From the NCBI GenBank assembly GCA_013285855.1, contig JABDGW010000015.1:1-50454 (forward strand): 50,454 nucleotides of DNA. Reading direction: 5' to 3'. The notes below the pieces were generated by a model. It searched no databases, was not told where the DNA came from, and worked only from the letters and a program-made list of their open reading frames with translations. The stretch comes from Bacteroidota bacterium. Its GTDB lineage: Bacteria > Bacteroidota > Bacteroidia > Chitinophagales > Chitinophagaceae. Made by a program: the position numbers and the translations under genes. Positions 39,826 to 49,236 of the stretch are shown here, piece after piece; the stretch's first letter is position 1; each line of letters opens with the position of its first letter.

Positions 39826-40686
39826 TTAATAATTAACAGGGTTTACTGTGTATCCTTTTTCTCTCAGCAGGTTGATCACTCCATTTGTATTACCAAGATG
39901 TGCAGCACCAACAGCAAAAAATGTTGGTTTTAATTTGGCTTGCTCAATAATTTCGGGAATCCATTTTGCGTTACGATTAGTTAACAGCAGGTCACTGTAA
40001 GCAGCAAGGTCATCTTCATCATTCATCATATCGTTTAAAGCGTTCAGGTCTTTTTGTTTATACGATTCCAACATATCAATAAAACTTTTTTTAACACTGT
40101 CAACATGTAAAACAGTTTCTGCTAATTCTTCTGCCTGCATTTTATAAGGTATTTCATCAAATATTTTTAATTGGTCTTCTACTTGTTCCAGTCCTTTTAT
40201 TTTCATATTATTGGCCTTAGCCATTTGCATAAATTTTTGCTCCCAGGCCTCTGCGCCTTCGCAGCCAAGCAACGAAGGATAAATAACACTTTCAAGTAAT
40301 TCGGGCTTCATGGTTTGCATCATTTCTAAAGATAGCCCTGTTAATTTTTTAAAAGTTGCTGCAACAGAATCGTATTGTTGTTTTGATAAAAGCTGGCTGA
40401 GCGTTGTGTCGTTCTGCATGTTCATCTGTGAGATTGTTTTTGCCATTACAGAAGGATCATCCATATCCAATTCAAGAAACAATTGTTTGGTTGAATAAAA
40501 TTTTGAACGAAGCTCAGTGGTTACTATAATATCCTGCGGACACATTAAATGAATGGTGCCGTATAAATAAGATGGTGCAATAATTCCGGGGCCGGTAATT
40601 TGCCAAAGCAATGTTTTTGCTAAAGCTGTTTGTGCATTTGCAATTAATGTAGTGAGCGCAAATAAGATTGATATGATAATTTTCAA
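39826..40686 (-). CDS. TraB/GumN family exported protein
   Basis: The protein has 286 residues with a signal peptide (MKIIISILFALTTLIANAQ). The TraB/GumN (TIKI-like) pattern is clear. The N-terminal motif YLYGTIHLMCPQD carries the GxxH, a pair of mid-domain helices includes FLELDMDDP, and the C-terminal FFAVGAAHLGNTNGVINLLREKGY carries the second GxxH. TIKI relatives are metal-dependent proteases that use these His residues; bacterial members are little studied. It acts in the periplasm or outer membrane. The repeat array at 40687-40765 separates it from the helicase gene on the same strand. Confidence 0.87.
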   Translation of the reverse strand: MKIIISILFALTTLIANAQTALAKTLLWQITGPGIIAPSYLYGTIHLMCPQDIIVTTELRSKFYSTKQLFLELDMDDPSVMAKTISQMNMQNDTTLSQLLSKQQYDSVAATFKKLTGLSLEMMQTMKPELLESVIYPSLLGCEGAEAWEQKFMQMAKANNMKIKGLEQVEDQLKIFDEIPYKMQAEELAETVLHVDSVKKSFIDMLESYKQKDLNALNDMMNDEDDLAAYSDLLLTNRNAKWIPEIIEQAKLKPTFFAVGAAHLGNTNGVINLLREKGYTVNPVNY

Positions 40687-40765
40687 GTTGTGTGTTTTAA
40701 GTTTATATTATGCGTTCTATTGATAACTAACTATGAACTATTAACCATGAACTATAAGCCATCAA
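40687..40765. repeat. Short-word repeat array (AACTATGAACTATTAACC type)
   Basis: Words such as AACTATGAACTATTAACC, ATGAACTATAAGCC and ATCAACTATT fill the gap from about 40710 to the helicase stop codon (TAG at 40766-40768). It is the same vocabulary and the same place (between a gene's stop and the next start) as at 17939-18056. Confidence 0.7.
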
Positions 40766-43336
40766 CTATTTCTCCAGTTGATGTTGCATTTTTCTCACGC
40801 GGTCTTCAAATTTTTCTGACGAAAGGTTATACCGGCTTAATCCGTCCACAATAATAGGAAAGGAGAGTGGTGTTAAACGTTGTGGAAACTTTAAAATAAT
40901 ATCATTGTTTTGAATTCTTTCTAAAGCTGTACGCAAACGCACTTCTTCCATTTGCTGTTCAAACACTTCGTGATAAGCTTGTCTTAATAAAATATTATTC
41001 GGATCATACTCGCTGAAAACTTTAAATAATAATGAAGCAGAAGCCTGCAAATGTTTTGCTTTTTTCGGTTCGCCGGGATAGCCTGTAAAAATCAATCCAC
41101 CGATTACAGCTATATCACGAAATTTTCTTGAAGCCATTTCAACAGAGTTTACGCTGCGCTGAATATCGGTTATTAAATCATCCGTTGTAAATAATTCCCG
41201 CACATTTGTATCATCAACCGGAACAGGTTGATCGCTTAATAGTTCAAATCCATAATCATTCATTGCAATGGAAAAAGTAATTGGTGTAATCTGGCTGATG
41301 CGATAAGCAAGAATGGAACTCATCGCTTCATGTATCTGTCTTCCTTCAAAAGGATAAACCAATAAATGAAATCCATCTTTGCCTTCAATCTGTTCAATCA
41401 ATAATTCATCGCTTTGAGGAATGTGTGATAGTTCCTGCTGCAGTTTAAATAAAGGCTGTAATGCTTTTAATTCAATGGAATCAGGCTTTAAAGATTTATT
41501 AAATGTGCGGCGCAATATCATTCCAAGATTTGCTGTTAAGCTCATTCTTCCACCCATCCAGCTTGGAATTATTGATTTTTTCTTTGATGATAATTTTACG
41601 TAAGCTGTCATTTCTTTTATCATCACCAATTCTAAATTTCTTCCTGCAAATGTAAAAGCATCTCCGGGTTCAAGCCTGCTTAAAAACCATTCTTCAATCA
41701 TGCCAATATAGCCACCGCTCATCATCTTTACTTTCATCATTACATCACTAACAATAGTTCCAATCTGCATGCGATGGCGCATCGCAATTCTCCTATTTCT
41801 TATGCGGTATAAACCTTTCTCATCAATCTCCACTTTTTTATATTCGTCATAATTTTCTAATGCTCTTCCGCCGCCAGTGATTTGCTGTAACAATTCCTGC
41901 CATTCATTAATTGTAATATCGTGAAAGCAATATGTGCTTTTTATTTCTTCAAAAATTACTGACTGCTCAAAACCTTCACCAATTGCGAGTGTACATAAAT
42001 ATTGCATTAATACATCAAAGCATAATAACATTGGTTGTTTGCTTTCAATTATCTGTTCATCAATTGCAGTTTTTAGTGCTGCTGCTTCAACTAATTCCAA
42101 TGAATGCGTTGGTAAAAAATATACTTTGCTTATATCGCCTGGTGCATGGCCGCTTCTGCCTGCACGCTGTAAAAACCGGGCAACACCTTTTGGAGAGCCA
42201 ACCTGTATCACCGTATCAACAGGACGAAAATCTACACCAAGATCAAGGCTTGCCGTGCAAACAACTGCTTTTAATTTTTGTGCATGTAAAGCTTCTTCAA
42301 CCCATATTCTTAACTCATGTTCAATGCTGCCATGATGCAATGCAATAACGCCGGCAAACTGCGGCGCTATATTTAATAAAGTTTGATACCAAAGCTCGCT
42401 CATACTTCTTGTGTTGATGAAGATGAGTGTTGTATTACTTTGTTCAACAATAGGCACAACTTTTTCAGCAAGCTTAATTCCGAGATGGCCGGCCCACGGA
42501 TATGTTTCAATCTCATCCGGTAAAACAGAAAGCACTTCAATGCGTTTATCCATTTTTGCTTTTACAACTTCAGCTTGTTCTTTTTGTTTGATTAATAATG
42601 ATGAAAGCAAAACTTCTTTCGCTTCATCAAGATTTCCGATGGTTGCGCTGATGCCCCAAAGAGAAGTTATAAGTGATGAGTTATAAGTTATAAGCTTTGA
42701 GCTGTCCTTTTTTGAATTTTGACTTTTGACTTTTGACTTTTCTTCATCATTAACTATTGACCATTGAACATTGGTGTTTAAAATCCTGCTTATTGCCAGT
42801 TCAACCTGCACACCGCGTTTGCTGCCAATCAATTCATGCCATTCATCAACAGCAATTATGCGCAGTGATTTAAAAAAGTTTGGATAATTTTTTTGTGCAA
42901 GCAAAAGCATTAAGCTTTCAGGAGTTATGATTAATACTTCAGGCATGTTGCGTGTTTGCTTTTGCCTTTCGTTTATATCTGTATCGCCGTTACGGATTCC
43001 AATTTGCCATTGCATGTTGAGTTGGAGGATAACATCTTCCATTGCGCGGCCAATATCTTTTGCCAACGCACGCAAAGGCGTTATCCACAATAATTGTAAG
43101 CCGTTATTTTTTTTGGTTTGATATGATTGAGGATTGTTATTAATGAATTGAATGATGCTGCCTAAAAAAACAGAAAAAGTTTTTCCGCAGCCTGTTGGCG
43201 CATTCACCAAACCACTTTTATTGTTGATGATATGTTGCCATGTTTCCTCCTGGAAACGAAAGGCCTGCATATTGTTTGATGCAAGCCATTGCTGAACGAC
43301 TGAATACCCTTTTGTGCTTTTGAGTTTTATAGCCAC
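40766..43336 (-). CDS. Lhr-type DEXH helicase, ligase-associated DNA damage response type
   Basis: From GTG 43336 the product has 856 residues (a TTG at 43360 is an alternative, which would read through a CACGAATG repeat). Motifs: Q-motif-like FRFQEETW, Walker A VNAPTGCGKTF, motif II VDEWHEL, motif III SATIGN, and motif VI GRSGHAPG. A C-terminal Lhr core with the winged-helix region follows (RIRNRRIAMRHRMQIGTIVSD). It matches the Lhr helicases encoded with LigD-type ligase and MBL nuclease genes in other bacteria; none of these is beside it here. It should unwind DNA or RNA:DNA in repair. About 40 residues near 187-225 are coded by dispersed short-word repeats and look inserted. Confidence 0.87.
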   Translation of the reverse strand: MAIKLKSTKGYSVVQQWLASNNMQAFRFQEETWQHIINNKSGLVNAPTGCGKTFSVFLGSIIQFINNNPQSYQTKKNNGLQLLWITPLRALAKDIGRAMEDVILQLNMQWQIGIRNGDTDINERQKQTRNMPEVLIITPESLMLLLAQKNYPNFFKSLRIIAVDEWHELIGSKRGVQVELAISRILNTNVQWSIVNDEEKSKVKSQNSKKDSSKLITYNSSLITSLWGISATIGNLDEAKEVLLSSLLIKQKEQAEVVKAKMDKRIEVLSVLPDEIETYPWAGHLGIKLAEKVVPIVEQSNTTLIFINTRSMSELWYQTLLNIAPQFAGVIALHHGSIEHELRIWVEEALHAQKLKAVVCTASLDLGVDFRPVDTVIQVGSPKGVARFLQRAGRSGHAPGDISKVYFLPTHSLELVEAAALKTAIDEQIIESKQPMLLCFDVLMQYLCTLAIGEGFEQSVIFEEIKSTYCFHDITINEWQELLQQITGGGRALENYDEYKKVEIDEKGLYRIRNRRIAMRHRMQIGTIVSDVMMKVKMMSGGYIGMIEEWFLSRLEPGDAFTFAGRNLELVMIKEMTAYVKLSSKKKSIIPSWMGGRMSLTANLGMILRRTFNKSLKPDSIELKALQPLFKLQQELSHIPQSDELLIEQIEGKDGFHLLVYPFEGRQIHEAMSSILAYRISQITPITFSIAMNDYGFELLSDQPVPVDDTNVRELFTTDDLITDIQRSVNSVEMASRKFRDIAVIGGLIFTGYPGEPKKAKHLQASASLLFKVFSEYDPNNILLRQAYHEVFEQQMEEVRLRTALERIQNNDIILKFPQRLTPLSFPIIVDGLSRYNLSSEKFEDRVRKMQHQLEK
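42662..42776 (-). repeat. Short-word repeat array inserted in frame within the helicase gene
   Basis: Read with the gene, words such as CAATGTTCAATGGTCAATAG, AAAGTCAAAAGTCAAAAGTC and TTATAACTTATAACTCATC code a Ser/Lys/Asn/Thr-rich stretch. It lies between the conserved segments SRILN and LWGISATIGN, which lie close together in relatives. No stop codon interrupts it. It is related in style to the extragenic arrays at 17939 and 40687. Confidence 0.7.
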
Positions 43337-43385
43337 GAATGCACGAATATAGACGTACAATAAAATTAAATGCTGTTAAAACATT

Positions 43386-44222
43386 TTAGGGTTGAGGTAC
43401 TAATTCTTCTACAGCAATATTGAGAAAGTTTGGAATGATGTGACTGTACGTCCACAGTATTTTATCAGGATCTGTAAGATTTTCTATCATGCTCTTCCAT
43501 TTTTTCTCACCATAATTTTCAATGACTGTTTTTTTCTTTTCTTCACTATGCAAATGAACGGTCATGCCAATTGCATCGGCTTCAGGATGAAATTGCGTAC
43601 CGATGAAATAATCATTGAAACGCACAGCCATTACCGCTCTTTCAAGTTCCGGTTTGTGCGGTCTTTCCTTTTCAATCGCCAATACTTTTACGCCAAGTTG
43701 ATTTATGCGGTCATTATTCGGTTCAATAACCTGGTAGTCGCGGCTGTCAACTGCATAAAAAGGATCCTTCATTCCTTTAAAAACAAATTCCTCATGCCCT
43801 TCATCAGTCATGTGTATAGGAAATATTCCGAACGCTGTTGAATTGCGTTTGCAAACATTGCCAATTTTAAAATGCCTGCATGCCAACTGGAAACTGTGGC
43901 AAATAAAGAAGACATGTTTTTTAGGATAGTTTTGAAAATTGTTGTTCCATTCCTGAACGTTATCTACCCATTGCATATATTTTTTATCCCATGCAAGCTC
44001 TGCGGTATCTAAAGGAGAACCCGGGCCGCCGGAAGAAATAAAGACATGATAAGAAAGGTCTGGAAGTTCAAGCTTCTGCCTTACATCAAATACATCTAAT
44101 TTAACTTGTTTATTATTTTTCTGCGCCCACTCATGCACAATCTGGTGAAGGCAGCGCATTCCCTGGTTGGGTGCGCCTTCATAAAGGTCAAGGATTGCAA
44201 TTTTAATTTTTTTATTGTTCAT
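43386..44222 (-). CDS. Class I glutamine amidotransferase-like protein
   Basis: The protein has 278 residues, cytosolic. GATase1 features are FISSGGPGSPLDTA, a nucleophile segment VFFICHSFQLACRHF with Cys (~108) and the pair GTQFHPEADAIG with His and Glu (~218-220). The usual GxCxG elbow is ICHSF here, without the second Gly, so it is a divergent member. It stands alone without a synthase partner. Members of this type hydrolyse gamma-glutamyl or related amides, or release ammonia. The C-terminal ~50 residues (EKKWKSMIENLTDPDKILWTYSHIIPNFL, in part) are extra. Function unassigned. Confidence 0.82.
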   Translation of the reverse strand: MNNKKIKIAILDLYEGAPNQGMRCLHQIVHEWAQKNNKQVKLDVFDVRQKLELPDLSYHVFISSGGPGSPLDTAELAWDKKYMQWVDNVQEWNNNFQNYPKKHVFFICHSFQLACRHFKIGNVCKRNSTAFGIFPIHMTDEGHEEFVFKGMKDPFYAVDSRDYQVIEPNNDRINQLGVKVLAIEKERPHKPELERAVMAVRFNDYFIGTQFHPEADAIGMTVHLHSEEKKKTVIENYGEKKWKSMIENLTDPDKILWTYSHIIPNFLNIAVEELVPQP

Positions 44223-44327
44223 CGTGCTGCAAAATTACAAAATTTTAAAACCGGTGAATTTGTATAGTTTTCAACAGAATAATTTTACAGCTTATAATAA
44301 GTAAATAGCATTATTATATAATGTTTG

Positions 44328-45875
44328 CTAACCCTTATCTTTTTTTATTGCAGTATTTTTTATAAAGAAGAAAGACATTAATGCGCCCAAAAAACCGAGC
44401 AACGATGATAAGCGCATAATATTTTTATAAGCAGTAATGAAGCTTTGGTGATAAAAATTTTCAATCAGCAATTTATTATTTCCATTAATTTCTGGTGGAA
44501 CTTTTGCATTGCCTAAATTTATTGCCTGTTCAACTATTTTTTGTTTTATTTGGATTGGGAGTACAATGTTCTTAATTTCTGTTTGTAGAGCATGTGAAAA
44601 AAATAAAACGGCTAAAGCGCCAAAAACTGCATTTGCAAAAACATTTGCGATCCTCGTCATAGCATTATTTACACCGGAGGCAGTTCCTGATAGATGATTG
44701 TCTGCAGAACCCATAACAGTTGCTGTAAGCGGCGCTACTGTAAAAGACATTCCCAGGCCAAAAATAAATATGCCGGGAAAGAAAGTTGTCCAATAATCTT
44801 GTGCGCCGTGGGTTTGTTGTACAAAAGATAAAAGCAGCAATCCTGTTCCTGCGATCGCCGGGCCTGCAATTAAGAAAAGTCTTGGACCAATTTTATCTGC
44901 AAGGCTTCCTGCAAAACGTGCAATACTTATCATTAATAATGTAAATGGCAAAAATGTTAAGCCGGATTGTAATTGTGTATAGCCTTGTACCTGCACAAGA
45001 TTTAATGATAAAAACAACATTCCTGCTCCCAATCCTGCATATAAAAAAAATGTAAGCAGGTTTGCACCGCTGAATGTTTTATTTGCAAATAATTTTAAAG
45101 GCATCATAGGATGACTGCTTTTCTTTTCAATGAATATAAAAAAAACAAGCAGTAATAAGCCTGCGGTTAAAGGAATAAATACCTGCCAGTTTTTAAAACC
45201 AAGCGCAGGAAAACGCAAAAAACCAAAAGTAAGTGCAGCTAATCCAAAAGCAATAGTTGCAGCGCCAATATAATCTATGGTATGATTTTTATTTTCATCA
45301 ATACTTTCCTGCACACGAAACGCAAGCATCCCAAGAGCTGCAATACCAATTGGTACATTAATAAAAAATATATAACGCCATAAACCTGCATCCGCCAAAG
45401 CGCCACCTATAACCGGGCCACCCATTGTAACAACTGTTGTAAATGCTGACCATGTACCAATAGCTTTACCTCTTTCTTTTTCATTTATAGAAGAAGATAT
45501 TAGTGAAAGGCTGCCGGGTATCATTAATGCGCCGCCAATGCCTTGAATAATTCTGAAAACAATTAAGAAAATTACTGAAGATGCAAAACCACATGCTACT
45601 GAACCAATAATGAATATTAAAATTCCAAGCATGAATATTTTTTTGCGGCCCAATTTATCACCCATGGAACCGCCAATTAATATAAGCGAAGCCAGCATTA
45701 ACAAGTAGGCATTTAAAATCCAGAATAAATCAGCGCCGGATGCATTAAGGCTTTTTTGCAAGGCAGGCAGAACCACGTTAAGTGCAGTGCTATCAATAAA
45801 AGCCATTGCAGAAGAAAGTATGGCTGAAACCATAACCCACTTACCTGCCGCAGATTTTAAAGTAACGGTTGCCAT
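44328..45875 (-). CDS. MFS drug exporter, DHA2 (EmrB/QacA) family
   Basis: The protein has 515 residues with 14 likely membrane segments. Motifs are MAFIDSTALNVVLPALQKSL (motif D1), GGSMGDKLGRKKIF (motif A) and the motif C stretch MGGPVIGGALADAGLWRYIFFINVPIG. These mark proton-driven multidrug exporters of the QacA/EmrB type. A regulator or membrane fusion gene is not adjacent, so it probably works alone in the inner membrane. Substrate cannot be read. The start ATG at 45875 is followed by KSAAGKWVM. The neighbour at 45956 is a STAS gene on the same strand. Confidence 0.9.
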   Translation of the reverse strand: MATVTLKSAAGKWVMVSAILSSAMAFIDSTALNVVLPALQKSLNASGADLFWILNAYLLMLASLILIGGSMGDKLGRKKIFMLGILIFIIGSVACGFASSVIFLIVFRIIQGIGGALMIPGSLSLISSSINEKERGKAIGTWSAFTTVVTMGGPVIGGALADAGLWRYIFFINVPIGIAALGMLAFRVQESIDENKNHTIDYIGAATIAFGLAALTFGFLRFPALGFKNWQVFIPLTAGLLLLVFFIFIEKKSSHPMMPLKLFANKTFSGANLLTFFLYAGLGAGMLFLSLNLVQVQGYTQLQSGLTFLPFTLLMISIARFAGSLADKIGPRLFLIAGPAIAGTGLLLLSFVQQTHGAQDYWTTFFPGIFIFGLGMSFTVAPLTATVMGSADNHLSGTASGVNNAMTRIANVFANAVFGALAVLFFSHALQTEIKNIVLPIQIKQKIVEQAINLGNAKVPPEINGNNKLLIENFYHQSFITAYKNIMRLSSLLGFLGALMSFFFIKNTAIKKDKG

Positions 45876-45955
45876 AACTATTTGAAATAAACGTGTGTAA
45901 ATCAGGTTTTAAAGCTGTGCCTGATTCATTAAATTATAAGTGAGCAAAGAATATA

Positions 45956-46327
45956 TTAATCGCCCTTCAACAACTCCCTTTCCACTTCTTCCATCTGCAC
46001 AATATCCCAGGCTTCCGTTTCAGTTGGTGCTATATTTAAAACGTCATCTAATTCATTTTTTTTAATGAGAGATAAAACCGATGATTGTATTTCACATACA
46101 ACAAATGAAATATTATGTTCGTAAAATTCGTTTTGTAAAGCAGCTATTATGTGAATAGTGTTTTCTTCAATGTTAACTGCATTCTTTAAGTTTACAACAA
46201 TATTTGTCTTATGTTGCAGGTAAGAATGGATGAGTTGCTTAAATTCTGCTGTTAAATTGTCAGAAGAAAAATCTGAAACAGGCGTTATCATCGTAAATTT
46301 TTCTCTGGTATCAATTTTGAAATTCAT
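45956..46327 (-). CDS. STAS-domain protein, anti-sigma antagonist-like
   Basis: The protein has 123 residues with a single STAS fold: beta strands (FTMITPVSDF, NIVVNLKNAVNI), helices, and VVCEIQSSVLSLIKKNELDDVLNIAPTETEAWDIV near the end. The loop that normally bears the phosphorylated Ser/Thr (DSSG-type) reads IEENTIHI, so only the Thr is a candidate. The C-terminus adds an acidic tail (EEVERELLKGD). STAS proteins sense or relay in sigma-factor and transport control. No kinase or phosphatase gene is next to it. It diverges from clpC across ~93 bp. Confidence 0.78.
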   Translation of the reverse strand: MNFKIDTREKFTMITPVSDFSSDNLTAEFKQLIHSYLQHKTNIVVNLKNAVNIEENTIHIIAALQNEFYEHNISFVVCEIQSSVLSLIKKNELDDVLNIAPTETEAWDIVQMEEVERELLKGD

Positions 46328-46420
46328 ACGTTTTTATTATTAGATCATTTTAACACCTTGTGCATAACTGATTTAGTATACACCTCAAAAATATTTCTTA
46401 AACTTGTACAAATACTAATA

Positions 46421-48949
46421 ATGGATAACAACTTTTCCGCCCAGGTTAAAGAGATCATATCCTACAGCAGGGAAGAAGCATTGAGATTGGGTAATGATTT
46501 CATAGGCACAGAACACCTTTTGCTGGGCTTAATAAGAGATGGAGAGAATACAGCGATAAAAATTTTAAAACAATTAAATGTTGATCTTTATGAGTTACGA
46601 AAAGAAGTAGAGCTTGCCGTAAGAGATAAAACAGGCAAAAACATAGCTAACATTAACAGCCTTCCTTTAACCAAGCAAGCGGAAAAAGTAATACGTGTTA
46701 CAGTGCTTGAAGCAAAAGCGCTGAAAAGCCCGCTGGTAGAAACGGAACATTTAATGTTGTCTATCTTGAAAAATAAAGAAAATATTGCTACACAAATTTT
46801 AAATCAATACGACGTGGATTACGATTTATTTAAAACGGAATTGGGTGTAGTACGCAGTAATGAACCGCGTAGTGAATACACCGAAAATGAAGATGATGAT
46901 TTTGAAGATGAAAGAAAGCAAGGTTATTCATCACAACAAAAAAAGGCAGCAGGCAATGCTAAAAGCAAAACACCTGTATTGGATAATTTTGGAAGAGATA
47001 TTACAAAACTTGCAGAAACAGGTGCATTAGACCCAATTGTTGGCAGGGAAAAAGAAATTGAAAGAGTTTCACAAATACTCAGCCGCAGAAAAAAGAACAA
47101 TCCAATTTTAATTGGCGAACCAGGTGTTGGTAAAACAGCAATAGTAGAAGGATTGGCTCTAAGAATTGTTCAGAGAAAAGTAAGCAGGGTTTTGTATGAT
47201 AAAAGAGTTATCAGTCTTGATCTTGCTGCGCTTGTTGCCGGTACAAAATACCGCGGCCAGTTTGAAGAACGTATGAAAGCAATAATGAATGAGCTTGAAA
47301 AGAACCGCGATGTAATTCTTTTTATAGATGAGATTCACACAATAGTTGGTGCAGGCGGTGCCAGTGGTTCTTTAGATGCAAGTAACATTTTCAAGCCGGC
47401 ATTATCAAGAGGCGAATTGCAATGTATTGGGGCATCAACATTGGATGAGTACAGAATGTATATTGAAAAAGATGGTGCATTGGACCGTCGCTTTCAGAAA
47501 GTAATGGTTGATCCACCAACAGTTGATGAAACCATACAAATACTGAATAACATCAAACCTCGTTATGAAGATTATCATAATGTAGTTTATAGCGAAGATG
47601 CAATTGACGCCTGCGTTAAATTAAGCGATCGTTATATGACGGATAGATTACTTCCTGATAAAGCAATTGATGTATTAGATGAAGTTGGAGCGAGAGTACA
47701 TTTAAAAAACATTAATGTTCCACAGAATATTCTTGAACTGGAAAAACAAATAGAAGAGATTAAGCTTGAAAAAAATCGTGTGGTTAAAAGCCAGCGTTTT
47801 GAAGAAGCTGCTGCATTGCGTGATACAGAAAAACGCTTGGGTGAGGAACTGGATAAAGCAAAAACAGATTGGGAAGAAGAAAGCAAGCATAAGCGTTATC
47901 CGATTGATGAGGAAAATATAGCTGAAGTTGTAAGCATGATGACAGGTATACCGGTTAAACGCATGGTACAGGCAGAAAGCGAAAAACTACGCAAAATGGC
48001 AGATGACATGGCAAGTATGGTAGTTGGTCAACAGGAAGCCATTGGTAAGGTGGTTAAGGCAATACAGCGTAACCGCGTTGGTCTGAAAGATCCTAAAAAA
48101 CCAGTGGGCAGTTTTATTTTTCTTGGTCCAACTGGAGTGGGCAAAACTGAACTGGCAAGAGCGCTTGCAAGATATATGTTCGATTCAGAAGATGCACTGA
48201 TTAGAATTGACATGAGCGAATACATGGAAAAGTTCACAGTAAGCCGTTTAATAGGTGCACCTCCGGGTTATGTTGGCTATGAAGAAGGAGGCCAGTTAAC
48301 AGAACGTGTTCGCCGCAAACCTTATAGCGTAATACTTTTGGATGAAATTGAAAAAGCCCATCCTGATATTTATAATATTCTCTTGCAGGTATTAGATGAT
48401 GGACAGTTGACAGACGGGCTTGGAAGAAAGGTTGATTTTAAAAATACATTAATCATCATGACTTCTAACATTGATGTGCGCCAGTTGAAAGATTTTGGAG
48501 AAGGTGTTGGTTTTGCTACGGCAACAAGAATGCAAAATGCTGATGAAAACAACAAAGCAGTTATTGAAAAAGCTTTAAAGCGCACATTTTCTCCTGAGTT
48601 TTTAAACAGGATTGATGATATTGTAATATTCAATTCACTTGATAAAGAGAACATCTTTGAAATAATTGATATTTTAATGAAAGGCGTAATGAAACGCCTG
48701 ACTAATATGGGCTTTACCCTTGAAATAACTAAAGAGGCCAAGGAGTTTATTGCAGAGAAAGGATATGATGTGCAATTTGGGGCTAGGCCTCTTCATAGAG
48801 CAATCCAAAAATATCTTGAAGATAACCTGGCTGAAGAAATATTGAAAGTAAGCGTAAAACAAGGAGATATATTGATTGCTGATTTAGACAAGGAAAACCA
48901 AAAGATAAAGTTTGAGTTTGGCAAGAAGGAAGAAGAAGCCAATGTTTAA
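46421..48949 (+). CDS. clpC: ATP-dependent Clp protease ATP-binding subunit ClpC
   Basis: I start at ATG 46421 (MDNNFSAQVKEIISYSREEA), the family's N-terminus; the frame also runs back to 46358. The product has 842 residues. The N-terminal Clp_N repeats (~5-145), AAA-1 with Walker A GEPGVGKT (~232), the UVR middle (QRFEEAAALRDTEKRL, ~460), AAA-2 with Walker A GPTGVGKT (~569), and the ClpB-D2-like end are complete. It unfolds proteins for ClpP and has quality-control roles. McsB/CtsR-type genes are not nearby. The linker before AAA-1 is acidic and longer than usual (EDDDFEDERKQGYSSQQ). A terminator follows. Confidence 0.95.
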   Translation: MDNNFSAQVKEIISYSREEALRLGNDFIGTEHLLLGLIRDGENTAIKILKQLNVDLYELRKEVELAVRDKTGKNIANINSLPLTKQAEKVIRVTVLEAKALKSPLVETEHLMLSILKNKENIATQILNQYDVDYDLFKTELGVVRSNEPRSEYTENEDDDFEDERKQGYSSQQKKAAGNAKSKTPVLDNFGRDITKLAETGALDPIVGREKEIERVSQILSRRKKNNPILIGEPGVGKTAIVEGLALRIVQRKVSRVLYDKRVISLDLAALVAGTKYRGQFEERMKAIMNELEKNRDVILFIDEIHTIVGAGGASGSLDASNIFKPALSRGELQCIGASTLDEYRMYIEKDGALDRRFQKVMVDPPTVDETIQILNNIKPRYEDYHNVVYSEDAIDACVKLSDRYMTDRLLPDKAIDVLDEVGARVHLKNINVPQNILELEKQIEEIKLEKNRVVKSQRFEEAAALRDTEKRLGEELDKAKTDWEEESKHKRYPIDEENIAEVVSMMTGIPVKRMVQAESEKLRKMADDMASMVVGQQEAIGKVVKAIQRNRVGLKDPKKPVGSFIFLGPTGVGKTELARALARYMFDSEDALIRIDMSEYMEKFTVSRLIGAPPGYVGYEEGGQLTERVRRKPYSVILLDEIEKAHPDIYNILLQVLDDGQLTDGLGRKVDFKNTLIIMTSNIDVRQLKDFGEGVGFATATRMQNADENNKAVIEKALKRTFSPEFLNRIDDIVIFNSLDKENIFEIIDILMKGVMKRLTNMGFTLEITKEAKEFIAEKGYDVQFGARPLHRAIQKYLEDNLAEEILKVSVKQGDILIADLDKENQKIKFEFGKKEEEANV

Positions 48950-48972
48950 AAAAGAATTCGCTTAGAATTTAT

Positions 48973-49000
48973 AAAGTCCCTCAACATTGAGGGACTTTTT
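48973..49000 (+). terminator. Rho-independent terminator of clpC
   Basis: A perfect 10-bp stem, AAAGTCCCTC/GAGGGACTTT (48973-48982, 48989-48998), has a 6-base loop (AACATT) and continues into TT. It lies 23 bp after the clpC stop. The following 49001-49236 shows no gene or clear motif; it probably holds the sigma-factor promoter. Confidence 0.88.
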
Positions 49001-49236
49001 GATTATATATATACCAACTTGCCATTTTCATACGTTTACTAAGAATAATTGTTTATTCAAGCAATTAAAATCCTCTGTAAATAAAATTTAAATATCTTTC
49101 CACTGAAAAACAAAAAGCCATTTCCTCACCAACTTATTTTAAATATTATGCTACCAAATCTAACGCTGTTTTCGTGCCTGAAGGCAACCATCAATACTGA
49201 GCTTACGTATTTTTATCACATATAATCCTTGAAAGT

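Noticed and set aside
41932-42348. Plus-strand frames inside the helicase gene
   Set aside because: Shadow frames of a strongly conserved helicase; low-complexity translation only.
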